Below are positions 1-5,217 of a stretch of 5,217 nt of DNA, in pieces. Made by a program: the position numbers and the translations under genes. The notes below the pieces were generated by a model. The model made no database searches and was not told the origin of the DNA. It saw only the letters and a program-made list of their open reading frames with translations. Within the stretch, counting starts at the first letter, position 1. Each line of letters starts with the position of its first letter. Origin of the DNA: Gemmatimonas phototrophica (GTDB taxonomy: Bacteria > Gemmatimonadota > Gemmatimonadetes > Longimicrobiales > Gaopeijiaceae); contig CAMCNM010000167.1 in NCBI GenBank assembly GCA_945876015.1, positions 1 through 5,217 of the forward strand, given 5' to 3'.

Positions 1-1
1 C

Positions 2-1213
2 AGCTTCATCATCGTCACGGCGATGCCCGTGATCGCGGTCGCGCTCGTGCTGCTCGCGTTCGACCGGGTCTTCGGGGCAAACTTCTTCGTGCCGGCCGCA
101 GGAGGCGACCCCGTCCTCTGGCAGCACCTGTTCTGGATCTTCGGCCATCCCGAGGTCTACATCCTGATCCTGCCGTCGTTCGGCGTGATCTCGGACGTGA
201 TCCCGACCTTCTCCAAGAAGCCCCTGTTCGGCTACCCGGTGGTGGTCTACGCCGGCGTGCTGATCGGATTCATCGGCTGGGGCGTGTGGAGCCACCACAT
301 GTTCTCGAGCGGCCTGGGGCCGATCGCGGACTCGTTCTTCCTGGCTTCCACCATGATCATCGCGATCCCGACCGCGATGAAGATCTTCAACTGGATCGCC
401 ACCATGTGGGGCGGCTCGATCACGTTCACGACCGCGATGAACTTCGCGATCGGGATGATCGCGGTGTTCACCGTGGGCGGCCTCTCCGGCATCATGCACG
501 CGTCGGCGCCGGTGGACCTGCAGCAGCACGACACCTATTTCGTGGTAGCGCACTTCCACTACGTGATCGTGGGCGGCGCGCTCATGGGACTGCTCTCGGG
601 CTTCTACTACTGGTTCCCGAAGGTGACCGGCCGCATGGCCGACGAGCGGCTCGGTCAGCTGCACTTCTGGCTGGTCATGATCGGGTTCAACCTCACGTTC
701 TTCCCGATGCACATGTCCGGGATGTACGGGATGCCGCGGCGGACCTGGACGTACGCGGCCGCGCTCAACGTCGAGAGCTTCAACCAGCTCTCCACGGTCG
801 GGGCGGCGATCTTCGGCCTGTCCGGGCTGGTGTGGATCTGGGTAATCATCAAGAGCCTGCGGAGCGGAGAGCGCGCGGGGCCCAACCCCTGGGGTGCGCC
901 GACGCTGGAGTGGGCAACTCCCTCGCCGCCCGAGCACTACAACTTCCCCGGCCTGCCGCGCGTGAAGCGCCGCGAGCCGCTCTGGAAGGACGAGGACCGT
1001 GAGGAGCTGCTGGCCGCCACGCTGGCCAAGCCCGAGCGCGAGCCCATGATGCCGAACAACTCGTTCTGGCCGATCGTCGTCGCGGCCGGCACGGCGGCGA
1101 CCTGGATACTCGTGATGACCGGTAAGTGGTGGGCGCCGCTGATCGGGCTCTTCGTCACCGCCGTGGGCGTCTTCGCCTGGGCGTTCGAGGACCCGTTCGA
1201 GGGCAAGTCATGA
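2..1213 (+). CDS. ctaD: Cytochrome c oxidase subunit I, C-terminal 403 residues (5' end outside window)
   Basis: Catalytic subunit of an A1-type heme-copper oxidase in the cytoplasmic membrane. It reduces O2 to water and pumps protons. The frame is open to the left edge, so the N-terminal part (including the first heme a ligand) is missing. Visible landmarks: GHPEVY at 143-160, with the CuB histidine (146-148), the D-channel glutamate that marks A1 enzymes (152-154) and the tyrosine that cross-links to that histidine (158-160). The other two CuB histidines lie at 293-298. The K-channel Thr and Lys are at 371-373 and 380-382, and the Mg-site His-Asp at 527-532. The heme a3 and heme a histidines of AHFHYV are at 551-553 and 557-559, and the MPRR arginine pair at 737-742. 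After the conserved NPWGAPTLEW/PSPPEHYNF tail there are two further hydrophobic helices (about 1064-1123 and 1127-1183), as in the 14-helix subunit I of Bacillus caa3 oxidase. Its stop overlaps the ctaE start. No active-site residue is missing. Confidence 0.97.
   Translation, partial: SFIIVTAMPVIAVALVLLAFDRVFGANFFVPAAGGDPVLWQHLFWIFGHPEVYILILPSFGVISDVIPTFSKKPLFGYPVVVYAGVLIGFIGWGVWSHHMFSSGLGPIADSFFLASTMIIAIPTAMKIFNWIATMWGGSITFTTAMNFAIGMIAVFTVGGLSGIMHASAPVDLQQHDTYFVVAHFHYVIVGGALMGLLSGFYYWFPKVTGRMADERLGQLHFWLVMIGFNLTFFPMHMSGMYGMPRRTWTYAAALNVESFNQLSTVGAAIFGLSGLVWIWVIIKSLRSGERAGPNPWGAPTLEWATPSPPEHYNFPGLPRVKRREPLWKDEDREELLAATLAKPEREPMMPNNSFWPIVVAAGTAATWILVMTGKWWAPLIGLFVTAVGVFAWAFEDPFEGKS
1199..1203 (+). 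promoter_or_regulatory. Ribosome binding site for ctaE
   Basis: GAGGG lies 6 bases before the ATG at 1210, inside the last codons of ctaD. It supports 1210 as the ctaE start over the in-frame upstream ATG at 1126, which would lie deep inside ctaD. Confidence 0.6.
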
Positions 1214-1809
1214 GCACCCAGGCCCGCGTTCGCCAGCGCGACGATCACTACACGTCCACCGGTCTGCCCTCGTGGAAGATCGGGTTCTGGACGTTCATGG
1301 CCTCGGAGTGCCTGTTCTTCGCCACCCTGATCTCGACCTACATGGTCTACAAGGGCGCGGCCGTCGAGCCGCCGTACCCGGACGAGATCCTGAACATCCC
1401 GCTCACCACGATCTCGACGTTCGTGCTGCTGATGAGCTCGCTCGCGATGGTGCTCGCGCTCGAAGCGGTGGCGGGCGCGAAGCGGATGTTGACGATCGCC
1501 TGGCTCTCGGTGGTGATCGTGCTGGGCATCGTGTTCCTCGGCTTCCAGGTGTACGAGTTCACGCACTTCGTGGGAGAAGGGCTGACGATCCAGCGCAACA
1601 TCTTCGGCTCCAGCTTCTTCGTGCTGACCGGCTTCCACGGTGCGCACGTGACCGTGGGAGTGATCTGGCTGACCACGCTTCTGATCATGGCCATCCGGGG
1701 AAAGCTGCCCCCTGCCAAGGCCCTCAACGTCGAGATCGCCGGACTCTATTGGCACTTCGTGGATATCGTCTGGATCGTGATCTTCACGTTCATCTACCTC
1801 ATCCAGTAG
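1210..1809 (+). CDS. ctaE: Cytochrome c oxidase subunit III (short, five-helix form)
   Basis: Membrane subunit III of the heme-copper oxidase. In this family it binds no redox metal and stabilises subunit I and its proton uptake. The product has 199 residues and about five transmembrane helices (roughly 24-47, 65-84, 94-116, 131-161, 181-198). Family signatures are FWTFMASECLFF (26-37) with Glu33, the GFQVYEF helix end with Glu116 (111-117), LTGFHGAHVTVG (139-150), and the terminal YWHFVDIVWIVIF (180-192). Full-length mitochondrial-type subunit III has seven helices and about 260 residues. The short form matches enzymes where two extra helices sit at the end of subunit I, as here. ATG at 1210 overlaps the ctaD stop as ATGA, so translation is probably coupled. 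Third-position G/C is about 93% by hand count, typical of this window. Confidence 0.95.
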   Translation: MSTQARVRQRDDHYTSTGLPSWKIGFWTFMASECLFFATLISTYMVYKGAAVEPPYPDEILNIPLTTISTFVLLMSSLAMVLALEAVAGAKRMLTIAWLSVVIVLGIVFLGFQVYEFTHFVGEGLTIQRNIFGSSFFVLTGFHGAHVTVGVIWLTTLLIMAIRGKLPPAKALNVEIAGLYWHFVDIVWIVIFTFIYLIQ

Positions 1810-1816
1810 GCGAGCC

Positions 1817-2164
1817 ATGGCGCAGCCCGAGGCGATCGGACAGGCACGCAGGAGGGGAGACCAGCCGCACGAGGAGCAGGCGCACGCCTCGGTCGGCTTC
1901 TATTGGATGATCGGCGGCATCCTGGCGGCGGTGACCGGATTGGAGGTCGCGATCTTCTACATTCCCGGGTTGGGCAGCGTGATGGGCCCCCTGCTGATCG
2001 CGCTCTCGGCCGGCAAGTTCCTGCTGGTGGTGATGTTCTTCATGCACCTCAAGTTCGACTCCAGGATCTTCACCGGACTGTTCATCGCCGGGATATCGCT
2101 CGCGATCTTCATGGTTTCCGCGCTGGTGATCCTCTACCACTACCTGCCCCGCTTCCGCGTCTAG
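1817..2164 (+). CDS. ctaF: Cytochrome c oxidase subunit IV, prokaryotic type
   Basis: Small accessory subunit of the bacterial caa3/quinol-oxidase family. The 115-residue product has a hydrophilic, charged N-terminus (1-25) and three predicted helices (about 28-49, 56-76, 86-107). The motif from Lys67 to Asp81, with FFMHLKFD at 74-81, is the hallmark of prokaryotic subunit IV (COX4_pro-type). A glutamate (Glu43) sits within helix 1. The gene starts 7 bases after the ctaE stop, and only a weak AGGCGAG-like sequence precedes it, so coupling with ctaE is likely. The order I-III-IV is that of Bacillus ctaD-ctaE-ctaF. The symbol is assigned by position and motif; some annotations call this family coxD or cyoD-like. 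Confidence 0.88.
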   Translation: MAQPEAIGQARRRGDQPHEEQAHASVGFYWMIGGILAAVTGLEVAIFYIPGLGSVMGPLLIALSAGKFLLVVMFFMHLKFDSRIFTGLFIAGISLAIFMVSALVILYHYLPRFRV

Positions 2165-2187
2165 CGGTCCGAGAAGCAGTGCCCTCC

Positions 2188-3078
2188 ATGGCGATCCTTT
2201 CCGCGCTTCTCGTCCACGAGGAAGAGAAGAGCGCGCTCGCCATCAGCGGCTTCGAGATCCATCCGAGCGTCGTGCTCGGATGTCTCGCGCTCGCGCTCGG
2301 GTACTGGTACCTGGTGGGCCCCGCGCGGCGGCGGTTCGGATGGCCGGGCGGCGCGGTCGCTCCCTGGCGGGCCGGATTCTGGGGGCTCGCCGTGGCGACG
2401 ATCTTCCTCGCGCTCGACGGACCGCTCCACAAGCTGGCGGACGAGTCTCTGTTCAGCGCCCACATGGTGCAGCACATGCTGCTCATGATGGTGATGCCGC
2501 CGTTCCTGATCCTCGGGCTGCCCCCGGAGCTGGTCCGTCACGCGGTGCGGGATCAGCGGGTGCTGGCGGCCGGCCGCTTCCTGACCAAGCCGATCGTGGC
2601 GTTCCTCGCGTACAACCTGGTGTTCGTCGGCTGGCATCTGCCCGCGGCCTACAACCTCGCCCTGACCCACCACCCCATCCACATCGTCCAGCACCTGATG
2701 TTCATCTCGGTATCGGTGATGATGTGGTGGCCCGTGGTGGCTCCGGTGGCCGAGCTGGAGCAGATCCCCGACGGGCCCATGCTCATGCTCTATGTATTCG
2801 CATTCGCTCTGCTGATGACGATCCCGGCCGCGTTCCTCACGCTGAGCGGGCGGCTGATCTATCCGTTCTACGAGGCGGCGCCGCGCATCACCCCGCTGAC
2901 CGCGCTCGAGGATCAGCGGCTCGGCGGCCTGATCATGTGGGTCCCCGGCTTCGTGCTCTACCTGATCGCCATCACCGCGATCTGGTTCCGGTGGACCAAG
3001 GACGAGTACGCGGAGTGGAGAGAGGAAGCCCGCGAGGCGCGAGCGAAGCGAGCGGAAGCCGCATTGGCCGGATCGTGA
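2188..3078 (+). CDS. ctaG: Cytochrome c oxidase assembly factor, caa3 CtaG family
   Basis: Polytopic membrane protein of the Bacillus-type CtaG family, needed for assembly of caa3 oxidase. It is unrelated to the Cox11-type copper chaperone that is also called CtaG in proteobacteria. The product has 296 residues and about seven hydrophobic segments. Conserved family features are LDGPLH (76-81), the histidine-rich HMVQHMLLMMVMPP (92-105), FVGWHLPAAYN (146-156), and HHPIHIVQHLMF (161-172) followed by MMWWPV (178-183). The clustered histidines suggest metal or heme handling; this is inference. The C-terminus (about 271-296) is a charged Glu/Arg/Ala-rich tail likely to form a cytoplasmic helix. 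I chose ATG 2188, with GAGAAG 11 bases upstream. An in-frame GTG at 2179 would add three residues but sits too close to that site. The gap from ctaF is 23 bases. Confidence 0.92.
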   Translation: MAILSALLVHEEEKSALAISGFEIHPSVVLGCLALALGYWYLVGPARRRFGWPGGAVAPWRAGFWGLAVATIFLALDGPLHKLADESLFSAHMVQHMLLMMVMPPFLILGLPPELVRHAVRDQRVLAAGRFLTKPIVAFLAYNLVFVGWHLPAAYNLALTHHPIHIVQHLMFISVSVMMWWPVVAPVAELEQIPDGPMLMLYVFAFALLMTIPAAFLTLSGRLIYPFYEAAPRITPLTALEDQRLGGLIMWVPGFVLYLIAITAIWFRWTKDEYAEWREEAREARAKRAEAALAGS

Positions 3079-3082
3079 CCCC

Positions 3083-3087
3083 AGGAG
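3083..3087 (+). promoter_or_regulatory. Ribosome binding site for the 77-residue membrane protein
   Basis: AGGAG lies 4 bases before the ATG at 3092. It is the clearest Shine-Dalgarno match among the gene starts in this window and supports this small gene being translated. Confidence 0.6.
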
Positions 3088-3091
3088 AACC

Positions 3092-3325
3092 ATGTCCCTG
3101 ATCAGCTTCCATCGCTTCCTGATCGGCACCGCGATCGTCTTCTGCTTCGGCTTCGCCGCCTGGGAGCTGATGACCTGGTGGGTCGGCCGCATGCCCGGCG
3201 CCCTCATGATGGGCGGGACCTTCGTCGTCCTCGGGATCGGGCTGATCTTCTATCTGTCTCGCCTGCGCGCCTTCCTGGGGACGGACCCCGACCAGCCCGG
3301 CGACCCGGCCCGGCACTCGCGCTGA
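3092..3325 (+). CDS. Small two-helix membrane protein of unknown function
   Basis: A 77-residue protein that I do not recognise by name. It has two hydrophobic segments (about 9-30 and 36-55) separated by a short WWVGRMPGA turn (29-37). A basic stretch SRLR (56-59) follows, then a polar tail rich in Asp, Pro and Gly. A basic residue before helix 1 (Arg8) and the basic stretch after helix 2 suggest a hairpin with both ends in the cytoplasm. It follows ctaG by 13 bases, has a good AGGAG site, and ends 2 bases before nfo. Size, topology and position suggest a small accessory or assembly protein of the oxidase, but no motif proves that. Coding is supported by the ribosome binding site, the hydrophobic pattern and tight packing between two clear genes. 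Confidence 0.75.
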   Translation: MSLISFHRFLIGTAIVFCFGFAAWELMTWWVGRMPGALMMGGTFVVLGIGLIFYLSRLRAFLGTDPDQPGDPARHSR

Positions 3326-3327
3326 CC

Positions 3328-4236
3328 GTGGCCAAGGCCGGTCACGTCATCGGGACGCACCCGGTAGACAACGGCGGGATCGACATGGCCGTGCGGCGCT
3401 CCGCCGGCGCGGGCATGTCCGCGGTCCAGATCTTCACCACGATCCCAAAGTTCTATGGTGACAAGTCCACGATCCGCGGCGAGCGGGTGGAGCGCTTCAA
3501 GAAGGCGCTCGCCGACACGGGCATGAAGCCCGAGCACATCATCGTGCACGGCGTGTACGTGCTGAACGCGGCCACCGAGGACGCCGAGAAGTGGGGGCGC
3601 ACCACCGCCGCGTTGACCAAGGAGATGGAGCGCTCGACCACGCTCGGGGTCGGCGGGGTCTGCTTCCACCCGGGAGCCACGCCGCGGCCGGATGGTCCGG
3701 AAGCCGGCGCGGAACGGGTCGCGCGCGCGATGGCGCACGCCCTCGCGGCCGTGCCGGGATCCACCAAGCTGCTGGTCGAGAATTCGGCCGGGGCGGGCAC
3801 GACGTTCGGCAAGGATGTACGGGAGGTCGGGCTGATCCTCGCCGCGCTCCCCAAAGAGCTACGCAAGCGTGCCGGCTACGGGCTCGACACCTGCCACATG
3901 TTCGTCTCCGGGTACGACATCAAGTCGTCCCAGGATGCGCTGACGCGCGTGCTCGACGAGTTCGAGGAAGCCGCGGGGGAGGCGCCCTCGTTCTTCCACT
4001 TGAACGACTCGATCGGCGCGCTCGGATCGAACAAGGATCGCCACTGCCTCATCGGCGACGGGGAGATCGGTGAGGAGCCGTTCGGCTGGCTGCTCGCGGA
4101 TCCCCGAAGCCGCGGGATCCCGCTCCTGCTCGAGACGCCGCAGCAGAACGTCGATGTGGCGGACGACGATCCCGCGGGAGATCCGTACGACGCGCGGATG
4201 CTGGCCGTGCTGCGGAGGCTGGGAGCGGAGGCCTGA
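3328..4236 (+). CDS. nfo: Deoxyribonuclease IV (endonuclease IV, AP endonuclease)
   Basis: Cytosolic zinc enzyme of base-excision repair. It cleaves DNA 5' of abasic sites and removes 3' blocking groups. The product has 302 residues, slightly longer than the usual 280-285. All nine metal ligands known from E. coli Nfo can be placed: His74 (HGVY), His114 (FHPGA), Glu151 (VENSAG), Asp187 and His190 (GLDTCHMF), His224 (FHLNDS), Asp237 and His239 (KDRHCLIGDGEIG) and Glu269 (LLLETP). Tyr77 matches the DNA-contacting tyrosine after the first ligand. GTG 3328 is chosen because the conserved N-terminal strand GHVIGTHP follows at once; the next ATG (3385) would delete it, and longer in-frame starts lie inside the preceding gene. 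No Shine-Dalgarno sequence is visible, so translation probably depends on ribosomes finishing the upstream gene 2 bases away. An intact active protein is expected. Confidence 0.95.
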   Translation: MAKAGHVIGTHPVDNGGIDMAVRRSAGAGMSAVQIFTTIPKFYGDKSTIRGERVERFKKALADTGMKPEHIIVHGVYVLNAATEDAEKWGRTTAALTKEMERSTTLGVGGVCFHPGATPRPDGPEAGAERVARAMAHALAAVPGSTKLLVENSAGAGTTFGKDVREVGLILAALPKELRKRAGYGLDTCHMFVSGYDIKSSQDALTRVLDEFEEAAGEAPSFFHLNDSIGALGSNKDRHCLIGDGEIGEEPFGWLLADPRSRGIPLLLETPQQNVDVADDDPAGDPYDARMLAVLRRLGAEA

Positions 4237-4244
4237 ACCAGACG

Positions 4245-4748
4245 ATGAAGGAAATCATTGGTAATCGAGTCGGCGTCTATCGCACGACAATGCGGCGGGA
4301 GGTCCTTCGCCTTCCGATTCCGATGGCACTGGTCACAGCGCTGGCGGTCTTTCTGACGAGGCGCAGGTTGGACACTGCTAACATGGACGTGTACCGCCTC
4401 GCGGGGGACGCCCTCGTCGTATGGGCGGCGTGCTGCTGTCTCGTCTTCGCGGGCCTCTGGGTCTCTACTCGGATCTGGAAGGTCACCCTATTCGAGGGAG
4501 GTGTTCGGGGTCCTACCTCCTCGCTGGGCTTTCAGACGCTTGCTTGGGGTGAAATCAGTGCAGCGGAACGAACTCCGTTGCACATGAGGTCAATCAACCC
4601 GTTTCACGCTGTCCTGCTGCTTCACGCGAGCCAAGGCCCCGGCATTTGGATCAACGAGCCACTCCTGGGCATGCCGGAGTTCAAGGAGCATGTTCGGCGA
4701 CTCGCCGGGGAAGACCATCCATTCGCCCGCCTGCTCCACGAACGCTGA
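4245..4748 (+). CDS. Putative membrane protein with a possible PH-like C-terminal domain
   Basis: A 167-residue protein of unknown function. The N-terminus is basic (Arg13, Arg17, Arg18, Arg22). Two hydrophobic segments follow (about 24-37 and 56-75), the second containing three consecutive cysteines (63-65). The C-terminal half (about 78-165) has the strand pattern of small bacterial PH-like domains: VTLFEGGVRG, then LAWGEISAAE, a hydrophobic HAVLLLHA strand, and a final helix MPEFKEHVRRLAG. That fold assignment is inference from pattern only. It starts 8 bases after the nfo stop. The purine-rich GGAGCGGAGG at 4222-4231 is 13 bases upstream, rather far, and an alternative ATG lies at 4290. 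By hand count 49 of 167 codons end in A or T (third-position G/C about 71%), against about 93% in ctaE, so the gene differs from its neighbours and may have been acquired separately. Confidence 0.7.
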   Translation: MKEIIGNRVGVYRTTMRREVLRLPIPMALVTALAVFLTRRRLDTANMDVYRLAGDALVVWAACCCLVFAGLWVSTRIWKVTLFEGGVRGPTSSLGFQTLAWGEISAAERTPLHMRSINPFHAVLLLHASQGPGIWINEPLLGMPEFKEHVRRLAGEDHPFARLLHER

Positions 4749-4784
4749 GTGCACGACCTTCCTTCTCCACGCGCCGCAACGCCC
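4749..4784. other. Short gap between convergent genes
   Basis: These 36 bases separate the stop codons of the + strand 167-residue gene and the - strand membrane gene. I see no G/C-rich hairpin followed by a T-run in either direction, so no intrinsic terminator can be called, although transcription from both sides must end near here. Confidence 0.5.
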
Positions 4785-5216
4785 TCAGTCCGTGTGGTCG
4801 AGCGGATCCGTCGTGAGGGCGGCGCGCAGCTTCGGGTGATGCTGCCACAGATACCACCCCATCACGACCGCGGCGAGGATGTTGCCGACCGCGATCGTCC
4901 ACCAGGCGAGCGCGCCCAGCAGGAACTCGGCGACCATGGCGAGCAGGGCCATGAAGAACGCCTCGAACGCGGCGAAGAACATGACCGCGCCCAGGATCAG
5001 CGGGGGCGCATCGTCGGCGGCGGTCACGATCGCGGCCGCGAAGAATCCGGTCACCACGAACGCGATCACGTGGAGCACGGTGTACCCGATCACGGTGGTG
5101 GCGCTCACCGAAACCTCGCCGACGGTGCTCGCCCCCAGGAACAGCGCCGAGCCCAGCGCGCCGGGAGTGAAGAACGGCCGGCCGCGTAGCAGATCGAAGA
5201 GCAGGAACCAACCCGC
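4785..5216 (-). CDS. Multi-helix membrane protein of unknown function (5' end outside window)
   Basis: The frame is open from the right edge to the TGA at 4785-4787, giving 143 visible residues with no start needed inside the window. A GTG at 5106-5108 could serve as a start. However, the 36 codons before it read as plausible protein (WFLLFDLLRGRPFFTPGALG, residues 3-22), so the gene most likely continues past the edge. Three clear hydrophobic helices lie at about 42-66, 72-96 and 99-124, with a weaker one near 20-35. Acidic residues sit within or at the ends of helices (Glu85, Glu97), and the C-terminal tail is short and polar (125-143). The HVIAFVVTGF helix (49-58) and the alanine/phenylalanine-rich helix 2 resemble uncharacterised integral membrane proteins. 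No catalytic motif is visible, and I cannot assign a function. It converges on the oxidase cluster, so it belongs to a different transcription unit. Confidence 0.8.
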   Translation of the reverse strand, partial: AGWFLLFDLLRGRPFFTPGALGSALFLGASTVGEVSVSATTVIGYTVLHVIAFVVTGFFAAAIVTAADDAPPLILGAVMFFAAFEAFFMALLAMVAEFLLGALAWWTIAVGNILAAVVMGWYLWQHHPKLRAALTTDPLDHTD

Positions 5217-5217
5217 C

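Noticed and set aside
286..1002. Alternative + strand frame of 238 codons inside ctaD
   Set aside because: Arg/His/Asp/Gly-rich shadow frame. The ctaD frame carries all catalytic residues across the same bases.
937..1818. Long open frame on the - strand (293 codons) opposite ctaD/ctaE
   Set aside because: Low-complexity charged composition and complete overlap with clear oxidase subunits show it is a mirror of the + strand coding pattern.
3019..3075. Repetitive-looking GAAGCC/GCGAGCG stretch at the end of ctaG considered as a repeat or hairpin
   Set aside because: The repeats are short and imperfect and are explained by Glu/Arg/Ala codons of the charged CtaG tail. No T-run follows.
2161..3207. 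Long open frame on the - strand (348 codons) opposite ctaG
   Set aside because: Its product is a run of Arg, His, Asp, Glu, Gln and Gly with no hydrophobic core, typical of the antisense of a GC-rich gene. The + strand frame encodes a clear CtaG.
3178..3327. Longer nfo start at ATG 3178
   Set aside because: It would add 50 residues encoded inside the two-helix membrane gene. The conserved endonuclease IV N-terminus begins right after GTG 3328.
3886..3897. Cys-His in LDTCH considered as a heme c motif
   Set aside because: It is not CxxCH. It is the endonuclease IV metal-binding motif, with Asp187 and His190.
4681..5211. Second - strand frame of 176 codons overlapping the right-hand membrane gene
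   Set aside because: It is Arg/Gly/His-rich and runs into the 3' end of the + strand gene. The other - strand frame gives coherent transmembrane helices.

Overview
The window is about 5.2 kb of high-GC bacterial DNA. It carries the 3' end of an aa3/caa3-type cytochrome c oxidase gene cluster, followed by a DNA-repair gene and two poorly characterised membrane-protein genes. Third-position G/C is about 93% in ctaE by hand count. GTG starts and ATGA-type overlaps also fit a GC-rich chromosome. The 14-helix-type subunit I, short subunit III, small subunit IV and a CtaG of the Bacillus caa3 type point to a caa3-like aerobic oxidase. This arrangement is seen in Bacillus and in several GC-rich, often uncultured, phyla (Gemmatimonadota- or Eisenbacteria-like lineages are plausible). 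The phylum cannot be fixed from the sequence alone.

Layout on the + strand: ctaD (subunit I, 5' end cut by the window edge, 2-1213), ctaE (subunit III, 1210-1809), ctaF (subunit IV, 1817-2164), ctaG (assembly factor, 2188-3078), a 77-residue two-helix membrane protein (3092-3325), nfo (endonuclease IV, 3328-4236) and a 167-residue membrane protein (4245-4748). All are co-directional, with overlaps or gaps of at most 23 bases, so they look like one transcription unit. A convergent gene on the - strand (4785-5216, 5' end cut) encodes a multi-helix membrane protein. The 36 bases between the converging genes hold no clear hairpin terminator.

Functionally, subunit I holds heme a, heme a3 and CuB, with all visible ligands and K- and D-channel residues intact. 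Subunits III and IV complete the membrane core, and CtaG is needed for its assembly. The subunit II gene (ctaC) is not in the window and would be expected upstream. Endonuclease IV has all nine metal ligands and starts 2 bases after the small membrane gene, so its link to the oxidase genes is probably transcriptional rather than mechanistic. The 167-residue gene has clearly lower third-position G/C (about 71%) and may be a more recent arrival. No CRISPR array, tRNA, rRNA, transposon or obvious defence system was seen. Most of the window is ordinary core metabolism; the unexplained parts are the three uncharacterised membrane genes.
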